A stretch of 64,000 nt of DNA from Marinobacter sp. 2_MG-2023 (lineage in GTDB: Bacteria > Pseudomonadota > Gammaproteobacteria > Pseudomonadales > Oleiphilaceae): NCBI RefSeq assembly GCF_030546935.1, contig NZ_JAUOPH010000002.1, positions 1-64,000 on the forward strand. The letters run 5' to 3'. Positions 17,387-25,766 of the stretch are shown piece after piece (position 1 is the stretch's first letter; the number at the start of each line of letters is the position of its first letter). The notes below the pieces were generated by a model that ran no database searches, was not told the origin of the DNA, and was given only the letters and a program-made list of their open reading frames with translations. The translations under genes were made by a program, and so were the position numbers.

Positions 17387-18613
17387 ATGACACAGGAAAC
17401 AGCCCTACACCGAGGCCCCCATGATCCGGGCCTCGAGAACCCTTCCCGCCGAAGCCTGCTGCTCGGAAGTGCCGGCGCCATGGCTGCCGTAAGCCTGCTG
17501 GGCTTTACTCCGCTCGCCAGGGCCGATGAGCCAAAATCACTACCGGATTACGCGGCGTGGAAAGAACGCAATGCGCTGATCGTGCACAGCGCAAACACCA
17601 TGGAAACCCAGCGCGGCGCCATCGGGAATGGTGTCATTACCGCAAGTGATCGCCTGTTCGTTCGCAATAACCTACCCGCCCCTCCAGCTACGGTGACCGA
17701 AAATCCAGACGTCTGGGAGGTGCATATCGAAGGCGTCAAAAATCCTCGTACCCTGACAGTCGGTGAATTGAAGGGCATGGGGGTCACCACCGTCGCATCT
17801 GTGCTCCAGTGCTCCGGCAACGGTCGGGCTTTCTTTCCTCATGGTGCCAGTGGCACCCAGTGGTCGGTCGGCGCTGCCGGTTGCGTCATGTGGACTGGCG
17901 TGCCTCTGAAGGACGTCGTGGAAGCACTCGGGGGCCCGGTAAACGGCGCCAGATATATCACTGGCACCGGTGGTGAATCACTGCCAGAGGGGCTTGACCC
18001 GAAAACCATTATGGTCGAGCGTTCAGTGCCCACCAGAGCACTCGAAACTGCACTTCTGGCCTGGGAAATGAATGACGAACCACTGACCCACACCCACGGT
18101 GGTCCACTTCGAATGGTCGTACCGGGTTATTACGGCGTGAATAACGTCAAATACGTGAAGAATGTAGCCTTTACTGAAAACCAGACCGACGCCAAAATCC
18201 AGGCCTCCGGCTATCGCATACGCGATGTGGGCGTGAAAGGCGCGCCGGACCAGCCATCGATGTGGGAGATGAACGTTAAATCCTGGGTGACTGCACCGTT
18301 GGAAAGGGGTCGCAGTGGCCGAAATATGATTTACGGCGTTGCCTTCGGAGGCACCGTAGATTTGGAAAAGGTTGAGGTTTCCGTCGATGGTGGAAAAACC
18401 TGGAAACAGGCCCGGTTCCTGGGCCCGGACCTTGGCCCCTTCGCGTGGCGTCCCTTCGTTCTGGCCGCAGACTTGCCGGCCGGGGAACACCGGATTGTGA
18501 GCCGGGCCACCGACACACAAGGCAACATGCAGCCTGAGGGCCGCACAGAAAACGAACGTGGCTACGGTCACAATGGCTGGAGCGACCACGGAGTCACGGT
18601 CGCGCTCAGTTAA
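17387..18613 (+). CDS. sorA: Periplasmic sulfite dehydrogenase, molybdopterin subunit
   Basis: A 408-residue member of the sulfite oxidase family (SorA/SoxC type), which oxidises sulfite to sulfate. A twin-arginine signal is present (SRRSLLLGSAG, Arg21-Arg22, cleavage near ARA-DE at 46), so the cofactor-loaded enzyme is exported by the Tat system. The molybdenum-ligand cysteine is Cys142 (LQCSGNGR). The dimerisation domain at the C-terminus includes VSVDGGKTWKQARFLG. AAGGAGA lies six bases before the ATG. The next gene encodes a c-type cytochrome, the natural electron acceptor, which favours SorA over SoxC. Confidence 0.93.
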   Translation: MTQETALHRGPHDPGLENPSRRSLLLGSAGAMAAVSLLGFTPLARADEPKSLPDYAAWKERNALIVHSANTMETQRGAIGNGVITASDRLFVRNNLPAPPATVTENPDVWEVHIEGVKNPRTLTVGELKGMGVTTVASVLQCSGNGRAFFPHGASGTQWSVGAAGCVMWTGVPLKDVVEALGGPVNGARYITGTGGESLPEGLDPKTIMVERSVPTRALETALLAWEMNDEPLTHTHGGPLRMVVPGYYGVNNVKYVKNVAFTENQTDAKIQASGYRIRDVGVKGAPDQPSMWEMNVKSWVTAPLERGRSGRNMIYGVAFGGTVDLEKVEVSVDGGKTWKQARFLGPDLGPFAWRPFVLAADLPAGEHRIVSRATDTQGNMQPEGRTENERGYGHNGWSDHGVTVALS

Positions 18614-18621
18614 CAACTAAA

Positions 18622-18649
18622 GGGGCGCCCCAGGAATAACGGGCGCCCC
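18622..18649 (+). other. Hairpin between sorA and sorB
   Basis: GGGGCGCCC pairs with GGGCGCCCC over a ten-base loop, starting nine bases after the sorA stop. There is no T-run, so it is more likely an mRNA-stabilising or partial-termination hairpin that sets the ratio of the two subunits than a full terminator. Confidence 0.6.
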
Positions 18650-18670
18650 GACTCTCCCGGAATGCCAAAC

Positions 18671-18991
18671 ATGAGAAAGACTGCATTACTGCTTGCTGTA
18701 TCGCTGACTGGCCTATCGTCGCTGGCGCACGCCAGCGATTTTGAAACGGGTAAACAGGTATTCACTCAGGACGCACAGCCCTCCTGTACCATTTGTCATA
18801 CCCTCTCGGATGCAGGTTCTGCTGGCGCGATCGGACCAAACCTGGACGACCTGAAACCGTCCCGGGAACAAGTTATCAACGCGGTCACAGGCGGCGTTGG
18901 GATCATGCCGGCATTCAATGAATCTCTGTCTGCAGAACAGATTCGCGCTGTGGCTCAATATGTAGCCACAGCTTCAGGCGGTCAAAAGTAG
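18671..18991 (+). CDS. sorB: Cytochrome c subunit of sulfite dehydrogenase
   Basis: A 106-residue periplasmic monohaem cytochrome. A signal peptide (MRKTALLLAVSLTGLSSLAHA) is followed by the haem motif CTICH (Cys39, Cys42, His43) and a methionine ligand candidate in GGVGIMPAF. An ATG at 18662 would add three residues; the signal-peptide layout fits 18671 better, and neither has a strong ribosome site. It lies directly after sorA and should accept electrons from it, passing them to a terminal oxidase. Confidence 0.9.
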   Translation: MRKTALLLAVSLTGLSSLAHASDFETGKQVFTQDAQPSCTICHTLSDAGSAGAIGPNLDDLKPSREQVINAVTGGVGIMPAFNESLSAEQIRAVAQYVATASGGQK

Positions 18992-19033
18992 AAGCGGGGC
19001 GGGAGCGACGGACCCACAGCCCCGGCCCAGGCA

Positions 19034-19462
19034 CTATGCGTTTTCCCGGAAAACCATGGCAATGGAATTCAGGCAATAGCGCTGCCCCGTTGGAGGAGGC
19101 CCGTCTGGAAACACGTGCCCCAAGTGACTATCGCAGCGGGGGCAACGAACCTCGGTGCGAGCCATTCCCAGGCTTGTATCTTCAATGTAACGAATGTGAC
19201 CCTTGTCGAACGGCTGAAAAAAGCTCGGCCAGCCAGTACCTGAATCAAACTTCGCATTTGAGCTGAACAACGGAAGATCACAAAGGCGGCAGTGATAGAC
19301 GCCCTCCATCTTATTATCCAGCAAGGTGCCACAGAACGGATGTTCGGTGCCGTGATCTAGCAGCACCTGTCGCTCTTCGGGTGTGAGACTGGCGGCTTTC
19401 TCTTGTATCTGTGCCTCAGTCAGAGGCGTCAGGTCATAACCTGAAGTTGAACTGCTCATCAT
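19034..19462 (-). CDS. msrB: Peptide-methionine (R)-S-oxide reductase
   Basis: A 142-residue protein-repair enzyme reducing methionine-R-sulfoxide. Two CxxC pairs bind structural zinc (Cys58-Cys61 and Cys107-Cys110) and the catalytic cysteine is Cys130 in RYCLNSIAM. GAGGAG precedes the ATG. It starts eight bases after the msrA stop, so the two stereospecific reductases are made together. It is convergent with sorAB. Confidence 0.96.
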   Translation of the reverse strand: MMSSSTSGYDLTPLTEAQIQEKAASLTPEERQVLLDHGTEHPFCGTLLDNKMEGVYHCRLCDLPLFSSNAKFDSGTGWPSFFQPFDKGHIRYIEDTSLGMARTEVRCPRCDSHLGHVFPDGPPPTGQRYCLNSIAMVFRENA

Positions 19463-19470
19463 TTATCTCC

Positions 19471-20139
19471 TCAGGCCAGGTTGCTCCCGGAATTGGAACC
19501 GGCACTGGCCTCAGTGTATTCCGGCTTGAGCCGGTCACTGAAGCCATCGATAAGCTTTTCCATTTTAGGAGCCGCCACGGCCATGATGTATGGCTGGTAA
19601 GGATTGCGCGCGGCAAAATTCTGATGGTTCGCTTCGGCCGGATAGAAAGCTTCCAGGGGTTCCAGTGCCGTCACTACCGGCTGCGAATAGACTCCGGCTT
19701 TATTGATCTGATGGATATAGGCTTCTACAACCCGTTTTTGCTCCGGGGTTTCATAGAAAACGGCCGACCGGTATTGCGTACCCCGATCATTACCCTGCCG
19801 GTTCAGTTGAGTTGGGTCATGAGCAACCGAGAAAAACACCCGAAGCAACTCACCAAAACTGACCCGTTTGGGGTCGTAGTGAACGTCTATTACCTCTGCA
19901 TGCCCGGTAGTGCCTGTGCACACAGCTTCGTAGTTGGCAGTTTCACGCGATCCACCTGCGTAGCCAGATTCCACTCGATTAACGCCATCCATTGCGAGAA
20001 AAACAGCTTCCACACACCAGAAGCAACCACCCGCAAGAACGAGGCGTTGCTCACCTTCTCCGGCAGGCGAATCCTGCTCCGGCTCGGGGAAGCGGCTACG
20101 GGCTACGTTCAGACCGGGAATACTGCAAGATGACGTCAT
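19471..20139 (-). CDS. msrA: Peptide-methionine (S)-S-oxide reductase
   Basis: A 222-residue enzyme reducing methionine-S-sulfoxide. The active site is GGCFWCVEA (Cys39, resolving Cys42). The family also shows GYAGG, HAEVIDVHYDP and DPTQLNRQGNDRGTQYRS. The frame stays open for 64 codons further upstream, but that part has no family similarity. The ATG at 20139 is preceded by CGAGG at good spacing. No signal peptide is evident, so it acts in the cytoplasm. First gene of msrA-msrB. Confidence 0.95.
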   Translation of the reverse strand: MTSSCSIPGLNVARSRFPEPEQDSPAGEGEQRLVLAGGCFWCVEAVFLAMDGVNRVESGYAGGSRETANYEAVCTGTTGHAEVIDVHYDPKRVSFGELLRVFFSVAHDPTQLNRQGNDRGTQYRSAVFYETPEQKRVVEAYIHQINKAGVYSQPVVTALEPLEAFYPAEANHQNFAARNPYQPYIMAVAAPKMEKLIDGFSDRLKPEYTEASAGSNSGSNLA

Positions 20140-20391
20140 AAAGACCTCGGCTACGTATGTGAATGTACTCAGGCTACAGATTGTGGCTGCTAATCCATCA
20201 TTTTTCCAACCGGAACTGTTATTCCTGTTCCAACGTCCTCCGGCAGGTTGGTAGCAACCAGGACAGAAAAGTTCCCGACAAATATACGAACGGTCCAATA
20301 ACCGGGTTGCATCCCTTCCGTTGCCTATCATAATGAAATCAAGGGTTGGAAAAATTCATACGCGGTTCCGCCCCGAACCAGAGGAAAGCTG

Positions 20392-21369
20392 ATGAACTCA
20401 CCGGCCAGAAAACCGGAACGCCAGGATGAACTTCTGGACTACCGCCTGAGCCTGAGGCTGGGGCCGGTTCATGCCAGGCAGCGCTTGGGCATTGAGCGTG
20501 AAGCAGAAGCCAAAGTGTTCGGTCGGGATCGCTCCTCATTTCACCTTGAAAACCTGACATCTGCACCCGGCTTTATCCGCTTCTGCCTCAGGATCTCGGG
20601 GCTGCTCGGCCGTGGACAGGCCAACAGCCGTCGTCTGGACACAGCCCATAACTACTTTCATTTGCCAGACTTGCCCGCGAGCTTCGAGGGTTTCCGCATA
20701 CTCCACCTGACAGATCTTCATGTGGACATGGACGAAGCCAATCTGCAGTCAGTTATACGTAAGATTTCTCCGCTGGATTACGACCTGTGCGTGCTCACCG
20801 GCGATTATCGTAAGCAGACCTGGGGGCCGGTTGAAGCGGCTTTGGAGGGTATGGCGCGACTGCGCGATGCAATCAAAGGACCGGCCTACGCCGTGCTTGG
20901 CAACCACGACAGCGTGCGCATGGTGCCGGCCCTGGAAGACATGGGCTACGCCCTGCTGATGAATGAGATGGTTCCGATAGAACGGAGCGGTGAACACCTG
21001 TACCTCGCCGGAGTTGACGACCCCCACTTCTACAAGGTTCACAACCTGCACCGCGCCGGTGATGACATTCCCCCGGGTGGGATCAGCCTGCTACTCAGCC
21101 ACTCGCCAGAAATCTGGCGGGAAGCCTCCCACGCCGGCTACGATATGTTCCTGTGCGGGCACACCCATGGCGGTCAGATCTGCCTGCCCGGAGGTATTCC
21201 ACTCACACTGGATGCCGACTGCCCGCGCCATCTCGGTCGCGGCTATTGGCGGGCAAACGGCATGCAGGGATACACATCGCCCGGGGCAGGTACTTCTGTG
21301 GTCAACGTGCGGCTTAATTGCCCACCGGAGGTGACGATCCACACCCTGTCACGCGGACCGTCTCAGTGA
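20392..21369 (+). CDS. Calcineurin-like metallophosphoesterase
   Basis: A 325-residue protein with the metal-binding motifs of the family in order: LTDLHVD, TGDY, GNHD, and GHTHGGQICLPGG near the C-terminus. The N-terminal 100 residues are less conserved, basic and amphipathic (SAPGFIRFCLRISGLLG), which may aid membrane association, as in YkuE/LpxG-like enzymes. AGGAAAG lies before the ATG. Divergent from msrA. Substrate unknown. The last 7 bp overlap the convergent CDP-archaeol-synthase-like gene. Confidence 0.9.
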   Translation: MNSPARKPERQDELLDYRLSLRLGPVHARQRLGIEREAEAKVFGRDRSSFHLENLTSAPGFIRFCLRISGLLGRGQANSRRLDTAHNYFHLPDLPASFEGFRILHLTDLHVDMDEANLQSVIRKISPLDYDLCVLTGDYRKQTWGPVEAALEGMARLRDAIKGPAYAVLGNHDSVRMVPALEDMGYALLMNEMVPIERSGEHLYLAGVDDPHFYKVHNLHRAGDDIPPGGISLLLSHSPEIWREASHAGYDMFLCGHTHGGQICLPGGIPLTLDADCPRHLGRGYWRANGMQGYTSPGAGTSVVNVRLNCPPEVTIHTLSRGPSQ

Positions 21370-21845
21370 GGGTGGCGCCGGATCCCCAGGCGATAGAGTA
21401 AGGGCGATATCCACATGTTGGATAGCGTGAAGAACACGACAATAACCAACGCGGCCCAGGCTCCAATCAGCCCCCAGCCCATCGCCAGTAGCAATGGCAC
21501 CGCCGCCTCGGGCACCTGATCCAGCCATGGCATCCGCTCGCTGGACACAAGCCCAAGCCGGCGTTTGATAAAACTGCTGCACAGGTCTCCGGTGAGTGCC
21601 AGCAAACCAAAAAGCAACCCGAACAGAAATCCTTGCCCAGTGACCAAAGCAAACAGTGCACAGCTCAGAGCACCGAAAACGATCCCCCGCCAGGTTTTGC
21701 TTTTGCCCAGCAATGGGCGACCATCAAACCAGTTCAGCCCGGCATCCACCGGCGCTGACCAGCGTCTCCGGAGAATCTTGGCGGCAATCACTGGCGCGCC
21801 ATTGGCCAGAACCAACATCACAAATAACTTCAGGGATATCAGCAA
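21363..21845 (-). CDS. CarS/DUF46-family CDP-alcohol synthase-like membrane protein
   Basis: A 160-residue integral membrane protein with four or five hydrophobic helices. The motif GLNWFDGRPLLGKSKTWRG, then ALTGDLCSSFIKRRLGL, matches the CDP-archaeol synthase (CarS) family, whose archaeal members activate unsaturated archaeol with CTP. Bacterial homologues are known as a family but their lipid substrate is unclear. The start is a TTG at 21845 with AGGAG ten bases before it. It lies 26 bp after fumC on the same strand and may be the last gene of that transcript. Confidence 0.85.
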   Translation of the reverse strand: MLISLKLFVMLVLANGAPVIAAKILRRRWSAPVDAGLNWFDGRPLLGKSKTWRGIVFGALSCALFALVTGQGFLFGLLFGLLALTGDLCSSFIKRRLGLVSSERMPWLDQVPEAAVPLLLAMGWGLIGAWAALVIVVFFTLSNMWISPLLYRLGIRRHPH

Positions 21846-21871
21846 GCGCCGCTACTCCTGACAGATTTATT

Positions 21872-23248
21872 TCAGGTGATTCCGCCCCGGGTCAACTTTA
21901 GCGGATCCATCAAGTCTTCCAGCCGCTCCCGACTGAGCCCACTTCTCTCCTCAGCCACATCGATCACTGGACGGCCCGTTTTATAGGCTTCCTTGGCAAT
22001 ATCCGCGGCCAGGCTGTAACCAATTTCCGGGTTCAGAGCAGTTACCAGCACCGGGTTGCGGCCAACGCTGGCGTCCAGTGTCTCGGTGTTTACAGTAAAG
22101 TCGCGGATAGCCTTGTCCGCCAGCATGCTGGTTGCATTACCAAGCAGTCCAATCATGTCCAGCAGATTGCCTCCGATCAGCGGCAGCATCACGTTTAGTT
22201 GAAAGTTACCAGACTGCCCTGCAATGGCATTGGCGCTGTCTAGGCCCATCACCTGGGCTCCTACCATGGCTACAGATTCGGGAATAACCGGGTTAACCTT
22301 GCCTGGCATGATGCTGCTACCCGGCTGCAGCGCCGGCAGGCTGATTTCTGCAAGGCCGTGAATCGGACCGCTGTTCATCCACCGTAGATCATTGGCAATC
22401 TTGGTAAGCACTATGCCCAGCCCCCGCAGTTGCGCCGAGAGCGCAACCGGGCCATCCACAGAACTCAGCCCCACAAACTTGTGCTCCATTGAGCGGAAAG
22501 AGTAACCGGTGTTGGCTTTCAGGAACTTTACAAACTGGCTGGAAAACTCAGGCAGCGCATTCACGCCTGTACCGACTGCGGTACCGCCTTGGGGTACAGA
22601 AAGCAGATCGGCAGCAGTCGCTTCAAGGCGCTTTTCAGCCAGGAGAATCTGCTCCCGCCATGTGCGCAACTCCTGGCCAAGGGTAATCGGCATGGCATCC
22701 ATAAGATGGGTACGACCGGTTTTGACCTGCGCAGAGAAGAAGGCCTCACGCTCGTAAATAATGCCACGCAGGTGCGTTAGCGCGGGGATAAGACGCTCTG
22801 TCACACCAATCACTGAACTCACATGAATCGCCGTGGGGATCACATCGTTCGAGCTCTGGCTCATATTCACATGATCGTTCGGGTGCACCTCAACGCCCTT
22901 GCTGGCAGTAATGGCCGCAATGACTTCGTTCACATTCATATTGGTGCTGGTGCCGGAGCCTGTCTGGAAGCGATCAACAGGGAACTGGTCGGCAAACTCG
23001 CCCCGAACAAGCGCCTGACAAGCGTCCGTAATAGCATCGCAACGGTTGTTATCCAGGAGCCCCAGGCTGGTATTGGCTTCAGCTGCCGCCTGTTTAACGA
23101 GCGCGACTGCCGAAATAAAGGCCGGCGGCATGGGCTGGCCGCTGACCGGGAAGTTGTTGACCGCGCGCTGAGTCTGGGCACCCCAAAGCGCGCCCACAGG
23201 TACATGTACGTCGCCCAGGCTGTCGGTTTCTATTCGATAATCGCTCAC
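21872..23248 (-). CDS. fumC: Class II fumarate hydratase
   Basis: A 458-residue iron-independent fumarase interconverting fumarate and malate. The superfamily signature GSSIMPGKVNP is present, along with SSNDVIPTAIH and KTGRTHLMDAMP. The start codon is GTG with AGGAGG five bases before it. It lies 78 bp after the peroxidase-related gene on the same strand. Being iron-independent, it keeps the TCA cycle running under oxidative stress or iron limitation, which fits its neighbour with an AhpD-like fold. Confidence 0.96.
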   Translation of the reverse strand: MSDYRIETDSLGDVHVPVGALWGAQTQRAVNNFPVSGQPMPPAFISAVALVKQAAAEANTSLGLLDNNRCDAITDACQALVRGEFADQFPVDRFQTGSGTSTNMNVNEVIAAITASKGVEVHPNDHVNMSQSSNDVIPTAIHVSSVIGVTERLIPALTHLRGIIYEREAFFSAQVKTGRTHLMDAMPITLGQELRTWREQILLAEKRLEATAADLLSVPQGGTAVGTGVNALPEFSSQFVKFLKANTGYSFRSMEHKFVGLSSVDGPVALSAQLRGLGIVLTKIANDLRWMNSGPIHGLAEISLPALQPGSSIMPGKVNPVIPESVAMVGAQVMGLDSANAIAGQSGNFQLNVMLPLIGGNLLDMIGLLGNATSMLADKAIRDFTVNTETLDASVGRNPVLVTALNPEIGYSLAADIAKEAYKTGRPVIDVAEERSGLSRERLEDLMDPLKLTRGGIT

Positions 23249-23326
23249 TGCTGCCTCCTGCTCTGCATTATCATTACCAAACGGTTCAGAATAAGTGTAG
23301 CTCGTCAGGAGGCTCTCAGGTCAGGC

Positions 23327-23905
23327 TTAGCGACCCAATGCGTAAAACTCCGCATTCGGGCGCATGCTTGTCACATTCGCCATCCGGTTGGATAGCCCGA
23401 AGAACGACGCAACGCCCGAAATATCCCAGATATCTTCGTCGGTAAAGCCGTGATGATGCAGCACAGCGAAGTCGTCATCGCTGACCTCCTCTGCCCGCCG
23501 GGAAACCTTGACGGCAAAATCCAGCATCGCTTTCTGGCGGTCACTGATGTCTGCTTTGCGGTAGTTAACCGCCACCTGGTCCGCAATCAACGGATTCTTC
23601 TCCCGAATCCGCAGAATCGCACCATGAGCCACCACGCAATACTGGCACTGGTTCAGGTTGCTGGTGGCTACCACGATCATTTCGCGCTCACCCTTGGTGA
23701 GGTTACTGTCCTTTTCCATCAAAGCATCGTGATAATCGAAGAAAGCCCGGAACTCGGCTGGCCGGTGAGCAAGTACAAGAAACACATTGGGGATAAAGCC
23801 TGATTTCTCCTGCACTGCCAGAATCCGATCACGAATATCCTCCGGCATGGCGTCCAGTTCGGGCACCGGGAAACGGCTGATAGCTTGTTCTGTTTGTACC
23901 GTCAT
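23327..23905 (-). CDS. AhpD/carboxymuconolactone-decarboxylase-fold peroxidase-related protein
   Basis: A 192-residue protein of the uncharacterised peroxidase-related family. The AhpD-like active-site pattern is present: Glu75, then Cys87-x-x-Cys90 and His94 (QCQYCVVAH). Such proteins reduce peroxides with thiol cofactors. AGAGGA precedes the ATG. It lies 43 bp after acuI on the same strand and probably shares its transcript, which suggests a role in handling reactive by-products of acrylate or quinone chemistry. The true substrate is not known. Confidence 0.88.
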   Translation of the reverse strand: MTVQTEQAISRFPVPELDAMPEDIRDRILAVQEKSGFIPNVFLVLAHRPAEFRAFFDYHDALMEKDSNLTKGEREMIVVATSNLNQCQYCVVAHGAILRIREKNPLIADQVAVNYRKADISDRQKAMLDFAVKVSRRAEEVSDDDFAVLHHHGFTDEDIWDISGVASFFGLSNRMANVTSMRPNAEFYALGR

Positions 23906-23948
23906 TTTATGTCCTCTATTTTTTTATTCAGCTTGGTAAGCACCGGAA

Positions 23949-24932
23949 TTAGTCGGCTACGGGAATCACCACACGACCCCGGATTTTGCCGTCCATGAGC
24001 CGGCCCGCGGCATCGATTGCGTCATCAAAGGGCACTTCGGTGATCATGCTGTCGAGCAGTTCCGGCGAAAGGTCCTGGGCCAGCCGTTTCCACGCGTGCA
24101 GACGGTCTTCTTTCGGTGCCATAACGCTATCTACACCACACAGGGTCACGCCCCGCAGAATGAAAGGCGCAACCGTAGACGGGAAATCCATTCCGGCAGC
24201 AAGACCGCATGCCGCAACAACACCCCGATACTTCATGCCAGCACACACGTTCGCCAGCACCTGGCCTCCGGCCACATCAATTGCCCCGGCCCAGGTTTCC
24301 CGCGCCAACGGCTTGCCTGGCTCACTCAATTCCGCCCGGTCAAGAATCTGCTTGGCGCCCAAAGACTTCAGGTAGCCTTCCTCTTCGGACCGGCCCGTGA
24401 CAGCAGTTACCGAATAACCCAGTTTGGCCAGCACCGCGATCGCAACGCTACCAACGCCACCGGTTGCGCCAGTCACCAGAATGTCACCAGAATCCGGAGT
24501 AACGCCGTGTTTTTCCAGAGCAATCACGCAAAGCATCGCGGTATAACCTGCGGTGCCAATAGCCATAGCTTGACGAGCTGTGAACGGCGCCTGCAACGGA
24601 ATCAGCCAATCACCGGACAACCGTGCTTTCTGAGCAAGGCCGCCCCAATGTTTTTCACCAACACCCCAGCCATTCAGAACTACTTCGTCTCCGATTTTGA
24701 AATCTGCATTCGAAGATTCAGTTACCACTCCGGCCAGGTCGATGCCCGGAACCATCGGGTAACTTTTCGCGATAGGTGCGCGCCCGGTAATGGCAAGCGC
24801 ATCCTTGTAGTTAAGCGTGGTGTAGGCGACATCTACGGTTACATCGCCTTCTGGCAACTGGGCCTCGTCGATAGCTTTCAAGGACACCTGTTGGTCACCC
24901 CGACTACCCTCAATCAAAATACCTTTAAACAT
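23949..24932 (-). CDS. acuI: Acrylyl-CoA reductase AcuI / YhdH-type zinc-less alcohol dehydrogenase
   Basis: A 327-residue NADPH-dependent MDR-family reductase that converts acryloyl-CoA to propionyl-CoA. It has an N-terminal GroES-like domain ([15 protein letters not shown]) and the cofactor loop [21 protein letters not shown]. This enzyme detoxifies acrylate, including that made from DMSP. GGAGG lies five bases before the ATG. The TetR gene directly upstream (47-bp gap) matches the known acuR-acuI arrangement. Confidence 0.93.
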   Translation of the reverse strand: MFKGILIEGSRGDQQVSLKAIDEAQLPEGDVTVDVAYTTLNYKDALAITGRAPIAKSYPMVPGIDLAGVVTESSNADFKIGDEVVLNGWGVGEKHWGGLAQKARLSGDWLIPLQAPFTARQAMAIGTAGYTAMLCVIALEKHGVTPDSGDILVTGATGGVGSVAIAVLAKLGYSVTAVTGRSEEEGYLKSLGAKQILDRAELSEPGKPLARETWAGAIDVAGGQVLANVCAGMKYRGVVAACGLAAGMDFPSTVAPFILRGVTLCGVDSVMAPKEDRLHAWKRLAQDLSPELLDSMITEVPFDDAIDAAGRLMDGKIRGRVVIPVAD

Positions 24933-24979
24933 ATTGCCTCCAATGATTTCGCTCTATGATCTGAATTCATGTGTTTTCA

Positions 24980-25618
24980 TCAGGAGCTGCGCACCAGTGC
25001 CATAAACCCTTCGGCAAACTGATCCAGCGGTTGTGAGCTTTTTTCGAGTTTTGCGCGAAGTACCGCGCCTTCCCAGCCTATCCAGAAGAACTGTGCCATC
25101 GAGCCCGGAGCCGCCTGGCCCGACACCTCACCGGCTTGTTGAGCTTCCCCCAACACCCGGGCGATCCGTGCTTCCCAATCCTGGAAGGTTTCGCGTAACA
25201 GGTTGCGAAAACTTTCAGGCAAGGCAGCCATTTCCTGCCCCAGGTTGCCGATCAGACATCCGCGCCGATAATCAAATTTCTGCATGCCGGCTTTCGCGTC
25301 ATCGACAAAAGCCTGAATGCGTGCCAGTGGCTGAAGGGAAGTGTCAGACAGTGAACGTTCCAGCTTTTCGGCAAAAAAACGCCCATAGGCCTCGATCAAC
25401 ACTTTCCCGAAAGCTTCCTTGTTCTCAAAATAATGATAGAAGGAGCCCTTGGGCACGCTGGCCTGGCGCAGAATTTCGTCCAGCCCGGTATAGGAGTACC
25501 CTTTCTCGGTTAATGCCGCCAAACCCACCCGAATCAGCGTCTGGCGGGTGTCCTGATAGCCGGCATTCTGGCTTTTTGGCGGCCGACCACGCTTGCGTTT
25601 AACTGGTGTACTCTCCAC
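24980..25618 (-). CDS. acuR: TetR-family repressor, AcuR-like
   Basis: A 212-residue one-domain TetR regulator: a basic N-terminal arm (RKRGRPPKSQ), a helix-turn-helix near residues 45-70 (YSYTGLDEILRQASVPKGSFYHYF) and a helical ligand-binding domain. The start is GTG with AAAGGG six bases before it. It precedes acuI and is likely its repressor, released by acrylate as in other bacteria. Two copies of a TetR-type operator lie 15 to 65 bp upstream of its start, pointing to autoregulation of the whole run. Confidence 0.88.
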   Translation of the reverse strand: MESTPVKRKRGRPPKSQNAGYQDTRQTLIRVGLAALTEKGYSYTGLDEILRQASVPKGSFYHYFENKEAFGKVLIEAYGRFFAEKLERSLSDTSLQPLARIQAFVDDAKAGMQKFDYRRGCLIGNLGQEMAALPESFRNLLRETFQDWEARIARVLGEAQQAGEVSGQAAPGSMAQFFWIGWEGAVLRAKLEKSSQPLDQFAEGFMALVRSS

Positions 25619-25632
25619 ACATCGCCCTTTAT

Positions 25633-25649
25633 TTAGACCAATCGTCTAA
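25633..25649. promoter_or_regulatory. TetR-type operator 1 upstream of acuR
   Basis: TTAGACCAATCGTCTAA is a near-perfect palindrome: a six-base arm (TTAGAC / GTCTAA) on each side of a five-base centre. It begins 15 bases before the acuR start. Binding by AcuR is inferred from position and from typical TetR-operator form. Confidence 0.7.
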
Positions 25650-25664
25650 TTAATTATGCATATT

Positions 25665-25681
25665 TATGACCGAGCGTCTAC
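25665..25681. promoter_or_regulatory. TetR-type operator 2 upstream of acuR
   Basis: TATGACCGAGCGTCTAC shares GACC, the central A and CGTCTA with operator 1 (12 of 17 positions). It is centred 32 bp from operator 1, about three helical turns, which would let two repressor dimers bind the same face of the DNA. Confidence 0.6.
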
Positions 25682-25682
25682 T

Positions 25683-25712
25683 AAAAAGAAAAAACGCCTC
25701 AAAAGAGGCGTT
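25683..25712 (-). terminator. Rho-independent terminator of the exaC transcript
   Basis: On the minus strand AACGCCTC, loop TTTT, GAGGCGTT runs into TTTTTTCTTTTT-like sequence. It lies 54 bases after the aldehyde dehydrogenase stop codon and separates that transcript from the acuR promoter. Confidence 0.85.
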
Positions 25713-25766
25713 ATGGAGGGCATTAGAGTCAGACCCCTTTGCTCAGGGCCTGACGCGGTTTCTGGA

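Noticed and set aside
20140..20331. 64-codon upstream extension of msrA
   Set aside because: The extension has no similarity to MsrA, and CGAGG is placed correctly for the ATG at 20139.
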